The notes under the pieces were generated by a model, which was not told the origin of the DNA, made no database searches, and saw nothing but the letters and a program-made list of their open reading frames with translations. From Chitinophaga pendula (GTDB lineage: Bacteria; Bacteroidota; Bacteroidia; Chitinophagales; Chitinophagaceae): a stretch of DNA of 64,000 nucleotides. The translations under genes were made by a program, and so were the position numbers. Of this stretch, positions 22,856 to 32,347 are shown piece after piece (within the stretch, counting starts at the first letter, position 1; every line of letters begins with the position of its first letter). The stretch is from assembly GCF_020386615.1 (NCBI RefSeq), contig NZ_CP077769.1, positions 6,435,501 through 6,499,500 of the forward strand, in the 5' to 3' direction.

Positions 22856-24313
22856 CTATTGTTTGTTGGCCGCGGCCCTGATCTTACTGTTTTTTCGTCC
22901 GTAGGTGTAATAGATCACCATACCTATTGCCATCCATACGAATAGTCTCAGCCAGGTATCCCAAGGCAGAGAGACCATCATCAACAGACAACATAGTATG
23001 CCCATGATGGGAACGAAGGGCACCCAAGGTGTTTTGAACGGGCGTGGTACGTCTGGCAGGGTATATCTCATGATCCATACGCCGGCGCATACGATCACGA
23101 ATGCCAGCAGTGTGCCTATGCTGGTCATCTCACCTACTACTTTGATAGGTACGAGTGCGGCGAATATGCTAATGAAAACGCAGAAGAGGATATTGGAGCG
23201 CCAGGGGGTACGGAAGCGGGGATGTATTTCGGAGAATACTTTTGGTAGCAGGCCATCTTTCGACATGGAGTAAAATACCCTGGATTGGCCGAGGAGGTCG
23301 ACGAGTATCACGGAGGTGTACCCTACGAGGATGGCGAGGATGACCAGTTGTCCCAGCCATTTGTACGGTGTATGCTGGATGGCAACGGCTACGGGAGCAG
23401 CACTCCCTTTAAATTCGGTGTAGGGCGCCAGGCCGGTCATGACATGTGCGAAGAGCATGAACAGGACGGTGCATATGGCCAGTGAGCCTAATATGCCGAT
23501 GGGCATGTTGCGTTTGGGATTTTTGGTTTCCTGAGCGGCGGTGCTGACGATGTCGAAGCCGAGGAACACGAAAAAGATGACCCCTGCTCCGCGGAGGATA
23601 CCGGACCAGCCGAAATCGCCGAAGGAGCCGGTATTGGCGGGGATGTAAGGGTGCAGGTTGGCCGGGTTGATATAGCTCCATCCGAGGGCAATGAACACCA
23701 GAACGACGCCTACTTTGAGGGATACGACTACGGCATTCCAGATAGCGGAGCCTTTGGTACCTCTCATAAGGATGATGGACATGAGTATCACGACCAATGC
23801 GGCGGGCAGGTTGAGTATCCCGTTGACGACGGTACCATCGGGCAGCGTGGCGGTTTCAAAAGGGGAATGTACCAGTTGTGGTGGTAAGCTGATGCCATAG
23901 GTAGCGAGGAAGGCGACCAGATAGTTCGACCAGCTGATGGCGACGGTGGAGGCTCCTACGGAAAACTCCAGTACGAGGTCCCAGCCGATGATCCAGGCGA
24001 GGAGTTCACCCATCGTGGCGTAAGCATAGGTATATGCGCTACCGGCTACGGGTATCATGGCGGCAAATTCGGCATAACAAAGCCCTGCGAAGGCACAGCC
24101 TACGGCGGCGACTACGAATGACAAGGTGACTGCCGGACCAGCATGATTGGCCGCAGCAATACCGGTGAGAGAGAATAATCCCGCACCAATGATCACGCCC
24201 AATCCCAGTGTTACGAGCTGGAATCCGTTGAGTGAGCGTTTTAATGTGTTAGCACCTTCGTGTTCGGCTTCTTGTAGCAGCCAACTGATTGGTTTTCTGA
24301 AATATTGCCGCAT
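22856..24313 (-). CDS. APC superfamily amino acid permease (cationic amino acid transporter type)
   Basis: The 485-residue protein has about twelve to fourteen membrane segments. The first carries the family signature LGLGVIIGAGLFSLTGIAA (unwound GAG motif), followed by FAGLCYAEFAAMIPVAGSAY and WDLVLEFSVGASTVAISWSN. The long loop after the fourth segment and the IPANTGSFGDFGWSG region match the CAT-type branch used for arginine, lysine or other amino acids. The substrate cannot be fixed from sequence. It has its own promoter with both elements. Confidence 0.88.
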   Translation of the reverse strand: MRQYFRKPISWLLQEAEHEGANTLKRSLNGFQLVTLGLGVIIGAGLFSLTGIAAANHAGPAVTLSFVVAAVGCAFAGLCYAEFAAMIPVAGSAYTYAYATMGELLAWIIGWDLVLEFSVGASTVAISWSNYLVAFLATYGISLPPQLVHSPFETATLPDGTVVNGILNLPAALVVILMSIILMRGTKGSAIWNAVVVSLKVGVVLVFIALGWSYINPANLHPYIPANTGSFGDFGWSGILRGAGVIFFVFLGFDIVSTAAQETKNPKRNMPIGILGSLAICTVLFMLFAHVMTGLAPYTEFKGSAAPVAVAIQHTPYKWLGQLVILAILVGYTSVILVDLLGQSRVFYSMSKDGLLPKVFSEIHPRFRTPWRSNILFCVFISIFAALVPIKVVGEMTSIGTLLAFVIVCAGVWIMRYTLPDVPRPFKTPWVPFVPIMGILCCLLMMVSLPWDTWLRLFVWMAIGMVIYYTYGRKNSKIRAAANKQ

Positions 24314-24357
24314 GTGAGCAGTTGTTTATCCTACTGAATTTATGGACTATTGGCGCG

Positions 24358-24389
24358 CAAAGATAAGGGGATTGAGTGCAAACGAACAA
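24358..24389 (-). promoter_or_regulatory. Promoter of the amino acid permease gene (TTG-N21-TATCTTTG)
   Basis: On the minus strand TATCTTTG (24365 to 24358) fits TAnnTTTG, with a TTG (24389 to 24387) 21 bases upstream. The predicted leader is about 38 bases. Confidence 0.55.
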
Positions 24390-24453
24390 ATAAGTTCGGA
24401 TGATCCCATCATTTTACAGGAAAACAGTCCGGCCGGTGAATTGGTTGTACGGA

Positions 24454-25347
24454 TCAGATATCGCAGATCTGTACGGCTTGTTTCAGGGACTGTAATTTAT
24501 CGGGGCGTGCGGGTACGAATTCCTGTGCTACGAAGCCTTTGAAGCCGGTTTCATGAATAGCTTTCATAATGGCGGGGTAGTATAGCTCCTGGGATTCGTC
24601 TATTTCGTGACGGCCTGGCACGCCGCCGGTATGATAATGGGCGATATATTGGTGGTTATCGCGGATGGTGCGGATGACGTCGCCTTCCATGATTTGCATG
24701 TGGTAGATATCGTAGAGGAGTTTGAAGCGGTTGGAGCCGATGGCTTTGCAAAGCTGTACGCCCCAGGCGGTGTGGTCGCATTGGTAGTCGGGATGGTCTA
24801 CTTTGCTGTTAAGCAGTTCCATCACGATGGTGACATTTTTCTTTTCGGCGTAGGCCATAATGCGTGTAAGGCCGGTGGCGCAATTTTGCAGGCCTTGCTG
24901 GTCGCTGAGGCCTTCCCGGTTGCCGGAGAAGCAGATCAGGTGGGGAAATCCGGCGGCGGCGGTAGCATCGATGAGGCCTTCGTAGTAGGTAACGAGGGCG
25001 TCATGGTGTTCGAGGCGGTTCCAGCCTTTGGTAATCCCCCAGTCTTTATTGATGGCTGCCACCATCGCGCAGGTAAGGCCATGTTGCTTAACGATATGAA
25101 AGTTGACAGGATCTACCAGGTCGATGGATTGTAGGCCGATCTGTACGGCGGCTTTACATAAAGCATCGAGGGAGATATCATCATAACACCAGGCGCAGAC
25201 AGAGTGGCGGATGTTTCCTTTCAGGGATTCATCTACGGTGATCTCGTGGGCCAGTATACGGTTGGTCAGTGCGGACAGTGACGTAGCGGTAAAGGCCATA
25301 GCGGCAGCTTTTTTAATCATATCACGACGGGAATTTTCAGGAAGCAT
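24454..25347 (-). CDS. Exported sugar phosphate isomerase/epimerase-like TIM barrel (hydroxypyruvate isomerase type)
   Basis: The 297-residue protein starts with a twin-arginine-like signal (SRRDMIKKAAAMAFTATSLS), so it may be exported folded. The mature part is a xylose isomerase-like TIM barrel with VCAWCYDDISLDAL, IVMELLNSKVDHPDYQC, LYDIYHMQIMEGD and YHTGGVPGRHEIDE, closely resembling hydroxypyruvate isomerase. The Glu, Asp, His and Glu metal ligands appear retained (MELLN, DIYH, AQEF). Exported members of this family are common in Bacteroidota and usually of unknown substrate. The start at 25347 is preferred over 25395 because it precedes the Tat motif. Confidence 0.8.
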   Translation of the reverse strand: MLPENSRRDMIKKAAAMAFTATSLSALTNRILAHEITVDESLKGNIRHSVCAWCYDDISLDALCKAAVQIGLQSIDLVDPVNFHIVKQHGLTCAMVAAINKDWGITKGWNRLEHHDALVTYYEGLIDATAAAGFPHLICFSGNREGLSDQQGLQNCATGLTRIMAYAEKKNVTIVMELLNSKVDHPDYQCDHTAWGVQLCKAIGSNRFKLLYDIYHMQIMEGDVIRTIRDNHQYIAHYHTGGVPGRHEIDESQELYYPAIMKAIHETGFKGFVAQEFVPARPDKLQSLKQAVQICDI

Positions 25348-25602
25348 TATCTGCAGTTTTATTGCGGGGTTGAAAATAGCAGAAAATATTGCCAAATACT
25401 AGTACTGACAGGAATGCATGGCTGACATTTTTTTGCCGGAAGGCGGACAGAACCCAAGGAGGGCATTGGTACGTATATACCTATGAGATACAGCCTATTA
25501 CTATAGCCACGGCATATATGCAAAGATCAGCACCGGTCAAATGTTAAAAATTTGGTAAGCTATTTGCAATATTGATGTAAATGAAAAAAAGAGGAGGTGG
25601 AT

Positions 25603-25902
25603 ATGGAAAAGAAATATACCCCCAGCCTATGGGTATGTATCCTTTTTGACTTACTGGGTATGGCCAGTTATGCAATACCTGTTGTAGGTGAAGTAACAGA
25701 TGTAATCTGGGCCCCCATTTCTGCAGTTATTTTTTACCGTCTTTTCGGAGGGACACTGGGCACTTTTGGTAGTGTGTTCAACTTCATTGAGGAGTTGTTT
25801 CCGGGTCTTGACTTTATTCCCACGTTTACGATATCGTGGGTGGTACAGCGCATTGCCAATTCGTATAAGGTTGGTAAGGTTGCTCCTATGCGTTCCAAAT
25901 AA
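25603..25902 (+). CDS. Small membrane protein of unknown function
   Basis: The 99-residue product has two to three hydrophobic segments (VCILFDLLGMASYAIPVVGE, VIWAPISAVIFYRLFGG, and a weaker one near FIPTFTISWVVQ). I do not know its family, though the pattern of VGEVTDVIWAPISA recurs in small bacterial inner membrane proteins. It stands alone between divergent and convergent neighbours. Upstream, GAGGAGGTGG at 25591-25600 is a near-perfect anti-Shine-Dalgarno match ending two bases before the ATG, unusual for this phylum. The 255-base gap before it holds no recognisable feature. Confidence 0.65.
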   Translation: MEKKYTPSLWVCILFDLLGMASYAIPVVGEVTDVIWAPISAVIFYRLFGGTLGTFGSVFNFIEELFPGLDFIPTFTISWVVQRIANSYKVGKVAPMRSK

Positions 25903-25931
25903 TGGTCAGTATGGCCCCTCCCCTGCCGGCA

Positions 25932-28673
25932 TCAGAAGCCAGGTGCTCTCCTACGGTTACCCACAGCCATTCCGGATCCGTTGAACTTGTTCAGGAAGTA
26001 AGTAAAACTGAGCATGAAATAACGTTGTAGTACTCTTGACTGTACGTCTTCGATATAGTTCTCGTTGACGTTGCGGGAGATACTTACGTTTTGCTTGAGC
26101 AGGTCGAAACCCTGCAGTTTCAGCATGCCCTGTTTGTTCTTGAACATGGTCTTGGCGAAGTAGGCATTCAGCATAGAAACGTTGAGGTTATAACCATCCG
26201 CGCGGCCGGTATTGACGGTATAGGTAAAGTCACTGCCGATCAGGAAACCCAGTGGCAATTTGAGGTTAAAATCCAGGGAGAGATCGTAATTAAAGATGTT
26301 GGTATTGCTGTTCAGCTGTACGGAATTGCGGGCAGCGTTATAGTTACCGTTGACGGCGGTAGAGAAATCGAGTATCTCGCTATGCATGTAGTTAAAGCTG
26401 ACGCCTTGCGTGATATTGAGATTGTTGGTGATGTTCTCCCTGGTATTGGAGAAACCGACATCCCGGATATAGTTGATAGAGGTATTGGTATTGATAGCTG
26501 TTTTCATTTTCTTCAACGGAAAGGTATTTACTACCAGGCCATTGATATTCCAGGAGCCGTTTACATTGACGGGCTTGCTGGTTTGTTTTCCTTCCTTGTC
26601 AATGGTATTTGCATTTACGACTTTATTGGAGGTAATGTTTGCACTGACATTAACGAAAAATCCTCTCAGAGAGGCGGCGTTAAAGGAGTTGTACGACAGG
26701 TTGAGGTTATTACTGAAAGACGGTTTCAGGTCGGGATTACCCAGCTGTATATATAGCGGGTTACTGTTGTCTGGTACGGGTTGTAACTGGGCCAGACTGG
26801 GTTGTTGTGTGCTTCCCCGGTAGTTGACACGGAGGCGTTTGCTACGGGAGAAGGTATAATTGAAGGAAGCAGAAGGAAAAAAATTGGTGGTGGTTTGCTG
26901 CAGGGTACTTTTTCTGCTGATGTTGTCATTATCGAGGTCACTTACCTGTACGTTGATACCGAACGTATAGTCGTATTTGGCTCGTTGGGTACGCAGGCTG
27001 ATACCAGCCTGGTGAGAGGAGAACGTGTTCTTAAACACGTTGCTGAGGCTATCGATGATCTGGTCATAATCGCCTTTTGTTGCGTTGTAGTTGTAGGTGA
27101 ACTTATCGGAGCTGTTGTAGTTGTTATTGTAGACGTAGGTAAGTTCCAGGAAGCGGTTCTTAAATACGGGTTCGGTATAGGTGAGTCTTACGCTGAAGTT
27201 GCTGTTGCTGCCATCGATATCGTTGCGTTGGTTGAGGGTATCGCGACGGGGTGTACCGTTGTTGTCCAGCAGGGTTTCTGAGCGGTTGAAGTTTTCCCGT
27301 TTGTTGTTATTGTAGGCGTAGTTAAGATTGACGCTGACGGTGCGGCCTGTCTTTTTAAAACGTTTACGGAAGAGTAAGTTGGTAGAGACGTTTGGTGTGG
27401 TACTGGTGCTGGTGTTGCGGGTGGTACCGCTGTTGATTTGTCTCCCTTTTGTATCGCGGGTGGCGTATATGTTTTCGTCGAGACTGTTGCTGGTATGATA
27501 TCCGAAGCTGGGTGTGATCACGAAGGAGTGCATGGAGTCGATTTCATACTCCAGCCGGAAGTTGCCCTGGTGGGAGGTGTTATCGTTGACGGATTTGTTT
27601 TTCTGGTCGTAGAGGTAAGTGGTGTCCTGTACGAAGTTTTGGCGGGCGCTGGTGGTTTCGTTAAGGCTGTTGGAGTTGCTGAGGAAGTAGCTACCGCTGA
27701 GTTTCAGTTTCTTACCAATTTCCTGGCTGTAGTTGATACCCCCGTTCCAGTTGCGGGTGATACCATTGCCGCCGCCAGACATACCTCTCATAGAGCCACG
27801 GAAATCGTCGCCGCCGCCGAAGCCCATACTGTTGATATTATTGCCACCACCGATAAAGGACAGTTGGCGTTTGTTATTAAAGCTGTTGATGCTGGCATTG
27901 ACGGCGAAGCGGTCATCGGTACCGTATCCGGCGCTGGCGCGTCCGAAGTAGCCTTTTTTCTTGTCTTCTTTGATGATGATGTTGATCGCTTTTTCCTTCT
28001 GCCCATCATCTATACGGGTGAAGGCGGCCTGATCGGACTTTTTGTCGATCAGCTGGATCTTATCCACGATATCGGCGGGGAGGTTTTTGGTGGTCAATTT
28101 GGGATCGTCGCCGAAGAAAGGTTTGCCATCGACGAGGATCTTTTTGATGGTTTCTCCCTGAGCTTTGATGGTACCATCTTTTTCGACCTGCACGCCAGGG
28201 AGTTTTTTCAGCAGTTCTTCGACGGCGGAATTTTCCCTTGTCTTATAAGCGCTTGCATTGAATTCGAGGGTATCGGTTTTTACGACTATTGGTGGTTTTT
28301 CGCGGATGATCTCTATTCCGCTGAGGGTGACACCAGTTTTGTGCATACGGAGGCTATCAAGGGAGATGCGGTTGTTGGCGGCGGTGAGGCTAAGGGGCTG
28401 GAGGATGGCCTGGTAGCCGATAAAGGATATATATAGCCGGTAGTCGCCCAGTGGAATGTTTTGAAGGGAGAATAGGCCATCCTTCGCGGTAAAGGTGGTT
28501 TGGGCCATCGATGAGTCCTTGGCACGTAGGAGTGATACCGTGGCATCTGCCAGGGGTTGTTGTGTCGTCTGGTCTGTAAGGCGGCCTTTTATTTGCCCCT
28601 GTGGCTGGGTTTGGGCCCATGTATAGCTGGTACACAGGATAGCAAAGAAAAGGAAGAATAAAAAAGGCTTCAT
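25932..28673 (-). CDS. Outer membrane beta-barrel receptor with carboxypeptidase-regulatory-like domain (TonB receptor family)
   Basis: The 913-residue protein has a signal peptide (FLFFLFFAILCTSYTWAQ), a CarboxypepD-regulatory-like domain around residues 28-110 (IKGRLTDQTTQQPLADATVS), a plug-like region around 130-240 (SAVEELLKKLPGVQVEKDG, ILVDGKPFFGDD) and a large beta-barrel with many aromatic, Asn/Ser/Thr-rich strands. It ends in FMLSFTYFLNKFNGSG and a short Gly/Arg tail rather than a terminal Phe. This is the Bacteroidota outer membrane beta-barrel family related to TonB-dependent transporters; ligand unknown. A glycine-rich patch (GGGDDFRGSMRGMSGGGNG) sits near residue 295. A two-component system is encoded divergently. 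Confidence 0.85.
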   Translation of the reverse strand: MKPFLFFLFFAILCTSYTWAQTQPQGQIKGRLTDQTTQQPLADATVSLLRAKDSSMAQTTFTAKDGLFSLQNIPLGDYRLYISFIGYQAILQPLSLTAANNRISLDSLRMHKTGVTLSGIEIIREKPPIVVKTDTLEFNASAYKTRENSAVEELLKKLPGVQVEKDGTIKAQGETIKKILVDGKPFFGDDPKLTTKNLPADIVDKIQLIDKKSDQAAFTRIDDGQKEKAINIIIKEDKKKGYFGRASAGYGTDDRFAVNASINSFNNKRQLSFIGGGNNINSMGFGGGDDFRGSMRGMSGGGNGITRNWNGGINYSQEIGKKLKLSGSYFLSNSNSLNETTSARQNFVQDTTYLYDQKNKSVNDNTSHQGNFRLEYEIDSMHSFVITPSFGYHTSNSLDENIYATRDTKGRQINSGTTRNTSTSTTPNVSTNLLFRKRFKKTGRTVSVNLNYAYNNNKRENFNRSETLLDNNGTPRRDTLNQRNDIDGSNSNFSVRLTYTEPVFKNRFLELTYVYNNNYNSSDKFTYNYNATKGDYDQIIDSLSNVFKNTFSSHQAGISLRTQRAKYDYTFGINVQVSDLDNDNISRKSTLQQTTTNFFPSASFNYTFSRSKRLRVNYRGSTQQPSLAQLQPVPDNSNPLYIQLGNPDLKPSFSNNLNLSYNSFNAASLRGFFVNVSANITSNKVVNANTIDKEGKQTSKPVNVNGSWNINGLVVNTFPLKKMKTAINTNTSINYIRDVGFSNTRENITNNLNITQGVSFNYMHSEILDFSTAVNGNYNAARNSVQLNSNTNIFNYDLSLDFNLKLPLGFLIGSDFTYTVNTGRADGYNLNVSMLNAYFAKTMFKNKQGMLKLQGFDLLKQNVSISRNVNENYIEDVQSRVLQRYFMLSFTYFLNKFNGSGMAVGNRRRAPGF

Positions 28674-28935
28674 GCAGAAGGCTTATACCGGTATTACAAT
28701 TTAAAAGGCAGCAGTTGGCGATGACTGCAAGGGTTATCCATTCCTGTGTACAGCAGCAGATATCCCGTTTAGGCTGAAGCGGTTACGCGAAATACGGTCG
28801 CTACAGCGTGTAAAGTAATATTTTTTTATAGTACTCTGTTGCAGTGAACACATAACCTGGGGAACAAAGCGTTAACGAACCTTATTTACTGTTAATTATT
28901 GTTAAGATGACTGGCAGGATGCGAGAAGAATCAGG

Positions 28936-28943
28936 TAGTTTTG
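28936..28943 (+). promoter_or_regulatory. TAnnTTTG -7 element for the 29-kb two-component system
   Basis: TAGTTTTG fits the -7 consensus, 35 bases before the ATG at 28979. The rest of the 305-base gap between the divergent receptor and kinase genes shows no other recognisable feature. Confidence 0.5.
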
Positions 28944-28978
28944 CAGATAGCCCTATGGCTTGTTGAGTGTAACTAAAT

Positions 28979-30424
28979 ATGCGGCAGCGAATTCGTAATA
29001 TTCTTATCCTGATGTGTATCTGCATCCTGGGCATTTATATGTTCCAGGGTTACTGGTTATATAATTCTTACCAGATCAGGCGTGAGCAGTTTAGTAAGGA
29101 TATCAATGAAGCGATGCGTACCGCGGTCTTCAACAAGCAGTTTTCCGATGTACACCGTTATATCCGCTATTACAACAAAGATACGAATTCTGTTAAACCC
29201 GTTGGCAAGAGCGATGCGTTCCGCCTGGAGGAAATAGATATGTATAAGGGACGCAAAGTGACGTATCTGCGGGAGAGTACTGACACACCGCTGCGGGATG
29301 GGCCGCAGGAATTGGGGTTGATACACGACTCCTCTACACGTGGATATGCAGATACGCTGGCCCGGCGGATATCCGATCTGATCATCCTGTATAACCTGTA
29401 TGGAGATAATGCCAATCTGAAGAAGCTGGATTCTGTATTTGCCGGGGAGCTTCGTGGCCGACAGATATTTACCCCCTACCATATAGATACTTTCCATATC
29501 AGCTTCAGTAACCTGGCCAGGGAAAGTTTCCGGGACAGTGTAAAGCGGCGTTCGCCGCAGAAGACCGGCAAAATTCCCTTTAACCCGGCCAGCAATCTTT
29601 TTGTACAAGCCTCTTTTGAGTCGCCACTGCAACATATCATCCTGAAGATGATGTGGACGATGGTGAGCTCCCTGGTGATGCTGGTACTGACGACCATCTG
29701 TTTTATCTACATGTTGCGGACCATCCTGAAGCAGAAGAAGCTGTCGGAAGTGAAGAACGACTTTATCAATAACATGACGCATGAGCTGAAGACGCCTATT
29801 GCCACGGTGTACGCAGCGGTGGAGGCCATGCAGAACTTCAACGCCCTGCACGACCAGCGGAAGACGGAGACGTACCTTAACATCTCCAAACAGGAGTTGC
29901 AGCGCCTCTCCGACCTGGTGGAGGAAGTATTACAGATCGCGGTGGAGGATAAGGAAGAACTGGAGTTATTCCGCGAAGAGACGGACCTGAATGACCTGGT
30001 AGACAATATCATCACCAATCACCAGTTGAAGTCTGCCCGGCCCGTGCAATTCCGTTATGACAACTACATGGAGCATCCGTTGGTGCTGGTAGATAAGACA
30101 CACCTGGCCAATGCCGTGAGCAACCTGGTGGACAATGCGATCAAATATTCCGGGGACCATCCTTTTGTGCATATACAGTGCCGGCGATTGAACGGGGTAT
30201 TGCGGATCTCCGTGAAAGACAATGGTGTCGGTATTCCGAAAGCATATCAGCAGAACATTTTTGATAAATTTTTCCGGGTGCCTACCGGTAATCTCCATAA
30301 CGTGAAGGGCTTTGGATTGGGATTGAGTTACGTGCAAAAGATCGTGACCTTACACGGAGGTGCGGTGAGAGTGGAAAGTGAGCCGGGAAAAGGCAGTGAA
30401 TTCATTATCGAAGTGCCATTATAG
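28979..30424 (+). CDS. Sensor histidine kinase
   Basis: The 481-residue protein has a first membrane segment at residues 8-30, a periplasmic sensor of about 200 residues, a second segment near residues 224-246, and then directly the HisKA domain with the phospho-acceptor in NNMTHELKTPIATVYAAVEA (no HAMP is evident). The HATPase has NAVSNLVDNAIKYS (N box), KDNGVGIP (G1) and GFGLGLSYV (G2). It should phosphorylate the response regulator 23 bases downstream. The sensor domain is not one I recognise. The neighbouring outer membrane receptor gene, divergent, is a possible target. Confidence 0.93.
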   Translation: MRQRIRNILILMCICILGIYMFQGYWLYNSYQIRREQFSKDINEAMRTAVFNKQFSDVHRYIRYYNKDTNSVKPVGKSDAFRLEEIDMYKGRKVTYLRESTDTPLRDGPQELGLIHDSSTRGYADTLARRISDLIILYNLYGDNANLKKLDSVFAGELRGRQIFTPYHIDTFHISFSNLARESFRDSVKRRSPQKTGKIPFNPASNLFVQASFESPLQHIILKMMWTMVSSLVMLVLTTICFIYMLRTILKQKKLSEVKNDFINNMTHELKTPIATVYAAVEAMQNFNALHDQRKTETYLNISKQELQRLSDLVEEVLQIAVEDKEELELFREETDLNDLVDNIITNHQLKSARPVQFRYDNYMEHPLVLVDKTHLANAVSNLVDNAIKYSGDHPFVHIQCRRLNGVLRISVKDNGVGIPKAYQQNIFDKFFRVPTGNLHNVKGFGLGLSYVQKIVTLHGGAVRVESEPGKGSEFIIEVPL

Positions 30425-30447
30425 GAAGGCATCACAAAAACAATAAC

Positions 30448-31134
30448 ATGGCGAAAGTACTACTTATAGAAGACGAATGGCAGCTGGGGCAGATTGTTAA
30501 AGACAGTCTGGAGATGCGCGGATTTGAAATGTTGTACGCTATGGATGGGAAAGAAGGCCTGCGATTGTATAACGAGCAGCGGCCGGATGTGGTGGTATTG
30601 GATATCATGATGCCTAACATGGATGGATTTACGGTGACGACGGAGATCCGGCGCCAGGACAAGGTGACCCCAATTATTTTCCTGACGGCCAAATCGCAGA
30701 CGGTAGATGTGGTGAAAGGTTTTGAGCTGGGGGGGAATGACTACCTGAAGAAGCCATTCAGTATGGATGAGCTGATCGTACGTATCCGGGCTTTACTGCA
30801 ACGTAATCAGCATCAGCCGGCGGTGGAAACCCCTGCAGAGGGAGTGGTACAGATAGGGCAATATGCATTTAACTACACGAAACAGACCCTGACCCGTAAT
30901 AGCGTGACGACCTTCTTGTCGCACCGGGAAGCAGAGATACTAAGGCGGTTGAGAGACCATGGTAACCAGGTGTTAGAGCGAAAGACGGTGTTGCTGGATC
31001 TCTGGGGGGATGATAGTTTTTTCAATGCCCGTAGTATGGATGTGTTCATTACCAAGCTGCGGCGTTATCTGAAAGAGGATCCGCGGGTACAGATCGTTAA
31101 CATCAGAGGGGTGGGATATAAACTGATCTTTTAG
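30448..31134 (+). CDS. OmpR/PhoB family response regulator
   Basis: The 228-residue protein has a receiver domain with acidic pocket EDE at 8-10, phospho-acceptor Asp52 in VVVLDIMMPNMDG, the conserved Thr/Lys in FLTAKSQ and YLKKPF, and a C-terminal winged helix with LSHREAEILRRLRDHGNQVL, RSMDVFITKLRRYLK and NIRGVGYKL. It binds DNA when phosphorylated by the upstream kinase, with which it is cotranscribed. Confidence 0.95.
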   Translation: MAKVLLIEDEWQLGQIVKDSLEMRGFEMLYAMDGKEGLRLYNEQRPDVVVLDIMMPNMDGFTVTTEIRRQDKVTPIIFLTAKSQTVDVVKGFELGGNDYLKKPFSMDELIVRIRALLQRNQHQPAVETPAEGVVQIGQYAFNYTKQTLTRNSVTTFLSHREAEILRRLRDHGNQVLERKTVLLDLWGDDSFFNARSMDVFITKLRRYLKEDPRVQIVNIRGVGYKLIF

Positions 31135-31214
31135 GGCGACATATTCTTTTTTCCGGACGACAGGCGGCGCCCTGCTGCGAGGCTAAATCCCTGTTCCAAA
31201 TTCCCACTTTACAT

Positions 31215-31222
31215 TATCTTTG
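31215..31222 (+). promoter_or_regulatory. TAnnTTTG -7 element for pheS
   Basis: TATCTTTG fits the -7 consensus and ends six bases before the ATG at 31229, so the transcript would start at or within a few bases of the start codon. A TTC rather than TTG sits at the expected -33 distance. Confidence 0.5.
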
Positions 31223-31228
31223 TCGTCC

Positions 31229-32257
31229 ATGGAACAAATATTACAACAAATAGAGGCTTATAAGCAGGAAATACAGGCATTTGAGCCTACTTCTGCCGAG
31301 GCGCTGGAGCAATACCGTATCCGGTTCCTGGGTACGAAGGGGATCGTGAAGGCCCTTTTCGGGGAGATGAAGCAGGTCCCTAACGAACGTAAAAAGGAAT
31401 TTGGTCAGGTGCTGAACAGTTTTAAACTGTTGGCAGAGGACCGTTATGCACAATTTGAGCAATTGAAAGAGGGTGACAACGGCGTATCAGCAGAAGTAGA
31501 CCTTACACTGCCGGCAGAGCCACACCGGCTGGGTACCCGTCATCCGATAAGCATTGTCAGAAATAAGATCATCCGCATATTTGAGCGCCTGGGATTTACC
31601 GTCGCTGAAGGGCCCGAGATAGAGGACGACTGGCATAACTTTACCGCATTGAACATGCTGGAGACGCATCCTGCCAGGGATATGCAGGATACGTTCTTCG
31701 TGAGCAAACACCCTGACTGGGTGTTACGTACGCATACGTCTTCGGTACAGGTACGTGTGATGGAAGAAGGGAAGTTGCCGATCCGGGTGATCTGTCCGGG
31801 CAGGGTGTATCGTAATGAGACGATCTCTGCACGTGCACACTGTTTCTTCCACCAGGTAGAAGGATTGTATATAGCTGAGAATGTGTCTTTTGCAGACCTT
31901 AAGCAGACCTTATATCACTTTGTGAAGGAGATGTTCGGAGAGCACACACGGGTACGTTTCCGTCCTTCCTACTTTCCGTTCACAGAGCCCAGTGCAGAGA
32001 TGGATATCTCCTGTTTTATCTGTGGCGGCAAAGGATGTTCTGTATGTAAGCAGACAGGCTGGGTAGAGATATTGGGTTGTGGTATGGTGCATCCGGAAGT
32101 GCTGAAGAACTGTGGCATTGATCCGGAGAAATATACCGGCTATGCTTTCGGGATGGGGATAGAGCGTATTACGATGCTGAAATACCAGATCAAGGATCTG
32201 CGGTTATTTTCAGAGAATGATACCCGTTTCCTGGAGCAATTTGAGGGAGCAGTATGA
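31229..32257 (+). CDS. pheS: Phenylalanyl-tRNA synthetase alpha subunit
   Basis: The 342-residue protein has the N-terminal coiled coil, then class II motifs: HPARDMQDTFFV, LRTHTSSVQVR, RVYRNETISARAHCFFHQVE and FRPSYFPFTEPSAEMDI. A cysteine-rich insertion (CFICGGKGCSVCKQTGW) follows, which could hold a zinc; I recall the same in other Bacteroidota PheS. It charges tRNA-Phe as an alpha2beta2 enzyme with PheT, which is not in this window. The start at ATG 31229 is chosen over a TTG at 31220, which lies within the promoter element. A terminator follows. Confidence 0.96.
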   Translation: MEQILQQIEAYKQEIQAFEPTSAEALEQYRIRFLGTKGIVKALFGEMKQVPNERKKEFGQVLNSFKLLAEDRYAQFEQLKEGDNGVSAEVDLTLPAEPHRLGTRHPISIVRNKIIRIFERLGFTVAEGPEIEDDWHNFTALNMLETHPARDMQDTFFVSKHPDWVLRTHTSSVQVRVMEEGKLPIRVICPGRVYRNETISARAHCFFHQVEGLYIAENVSFADLKQTLYHFVKEMFGEHTRVRFRPSYFPFTEPSAEMDISCFICGGKGCSVCKQTGWVEILGCGMVHPEVLKNCGIDPEKYTGYAFGMGIERITMLKYQIKDLRLFSENDTRFLEQFEGAV

Positions 32258-32278
32258 TAGTAAGTAGGTAAATACAGC

Positions 32279-32320
32279 AAAAGGTGAAAGAAGGTTACTT
32301 TTTTCACCTTTTCTTTTTTT
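32279..32320 (+). terminator. Intrinsic terminator after pheS
   Basis: Arms AAAAGGTGAAA (32279-32289) and TTTCACCTTTT (32302-32312) are perfect complements, followed by C and T7. Confidence 0.85.
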
Positions 32321-32347
32321 AAGGATATAGCTTTTTCATTTATTCTT

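Noticed and set aside
27438..28436. 332-codon ORF on the plus strand inside the beta-barrel receptor gene
   Set aside because: It is antisense to a clearly coding gene; its composition (Val/Gly/Ala/Phe-rich) is what the complement of this codon usage gives, with no recognisable motif.
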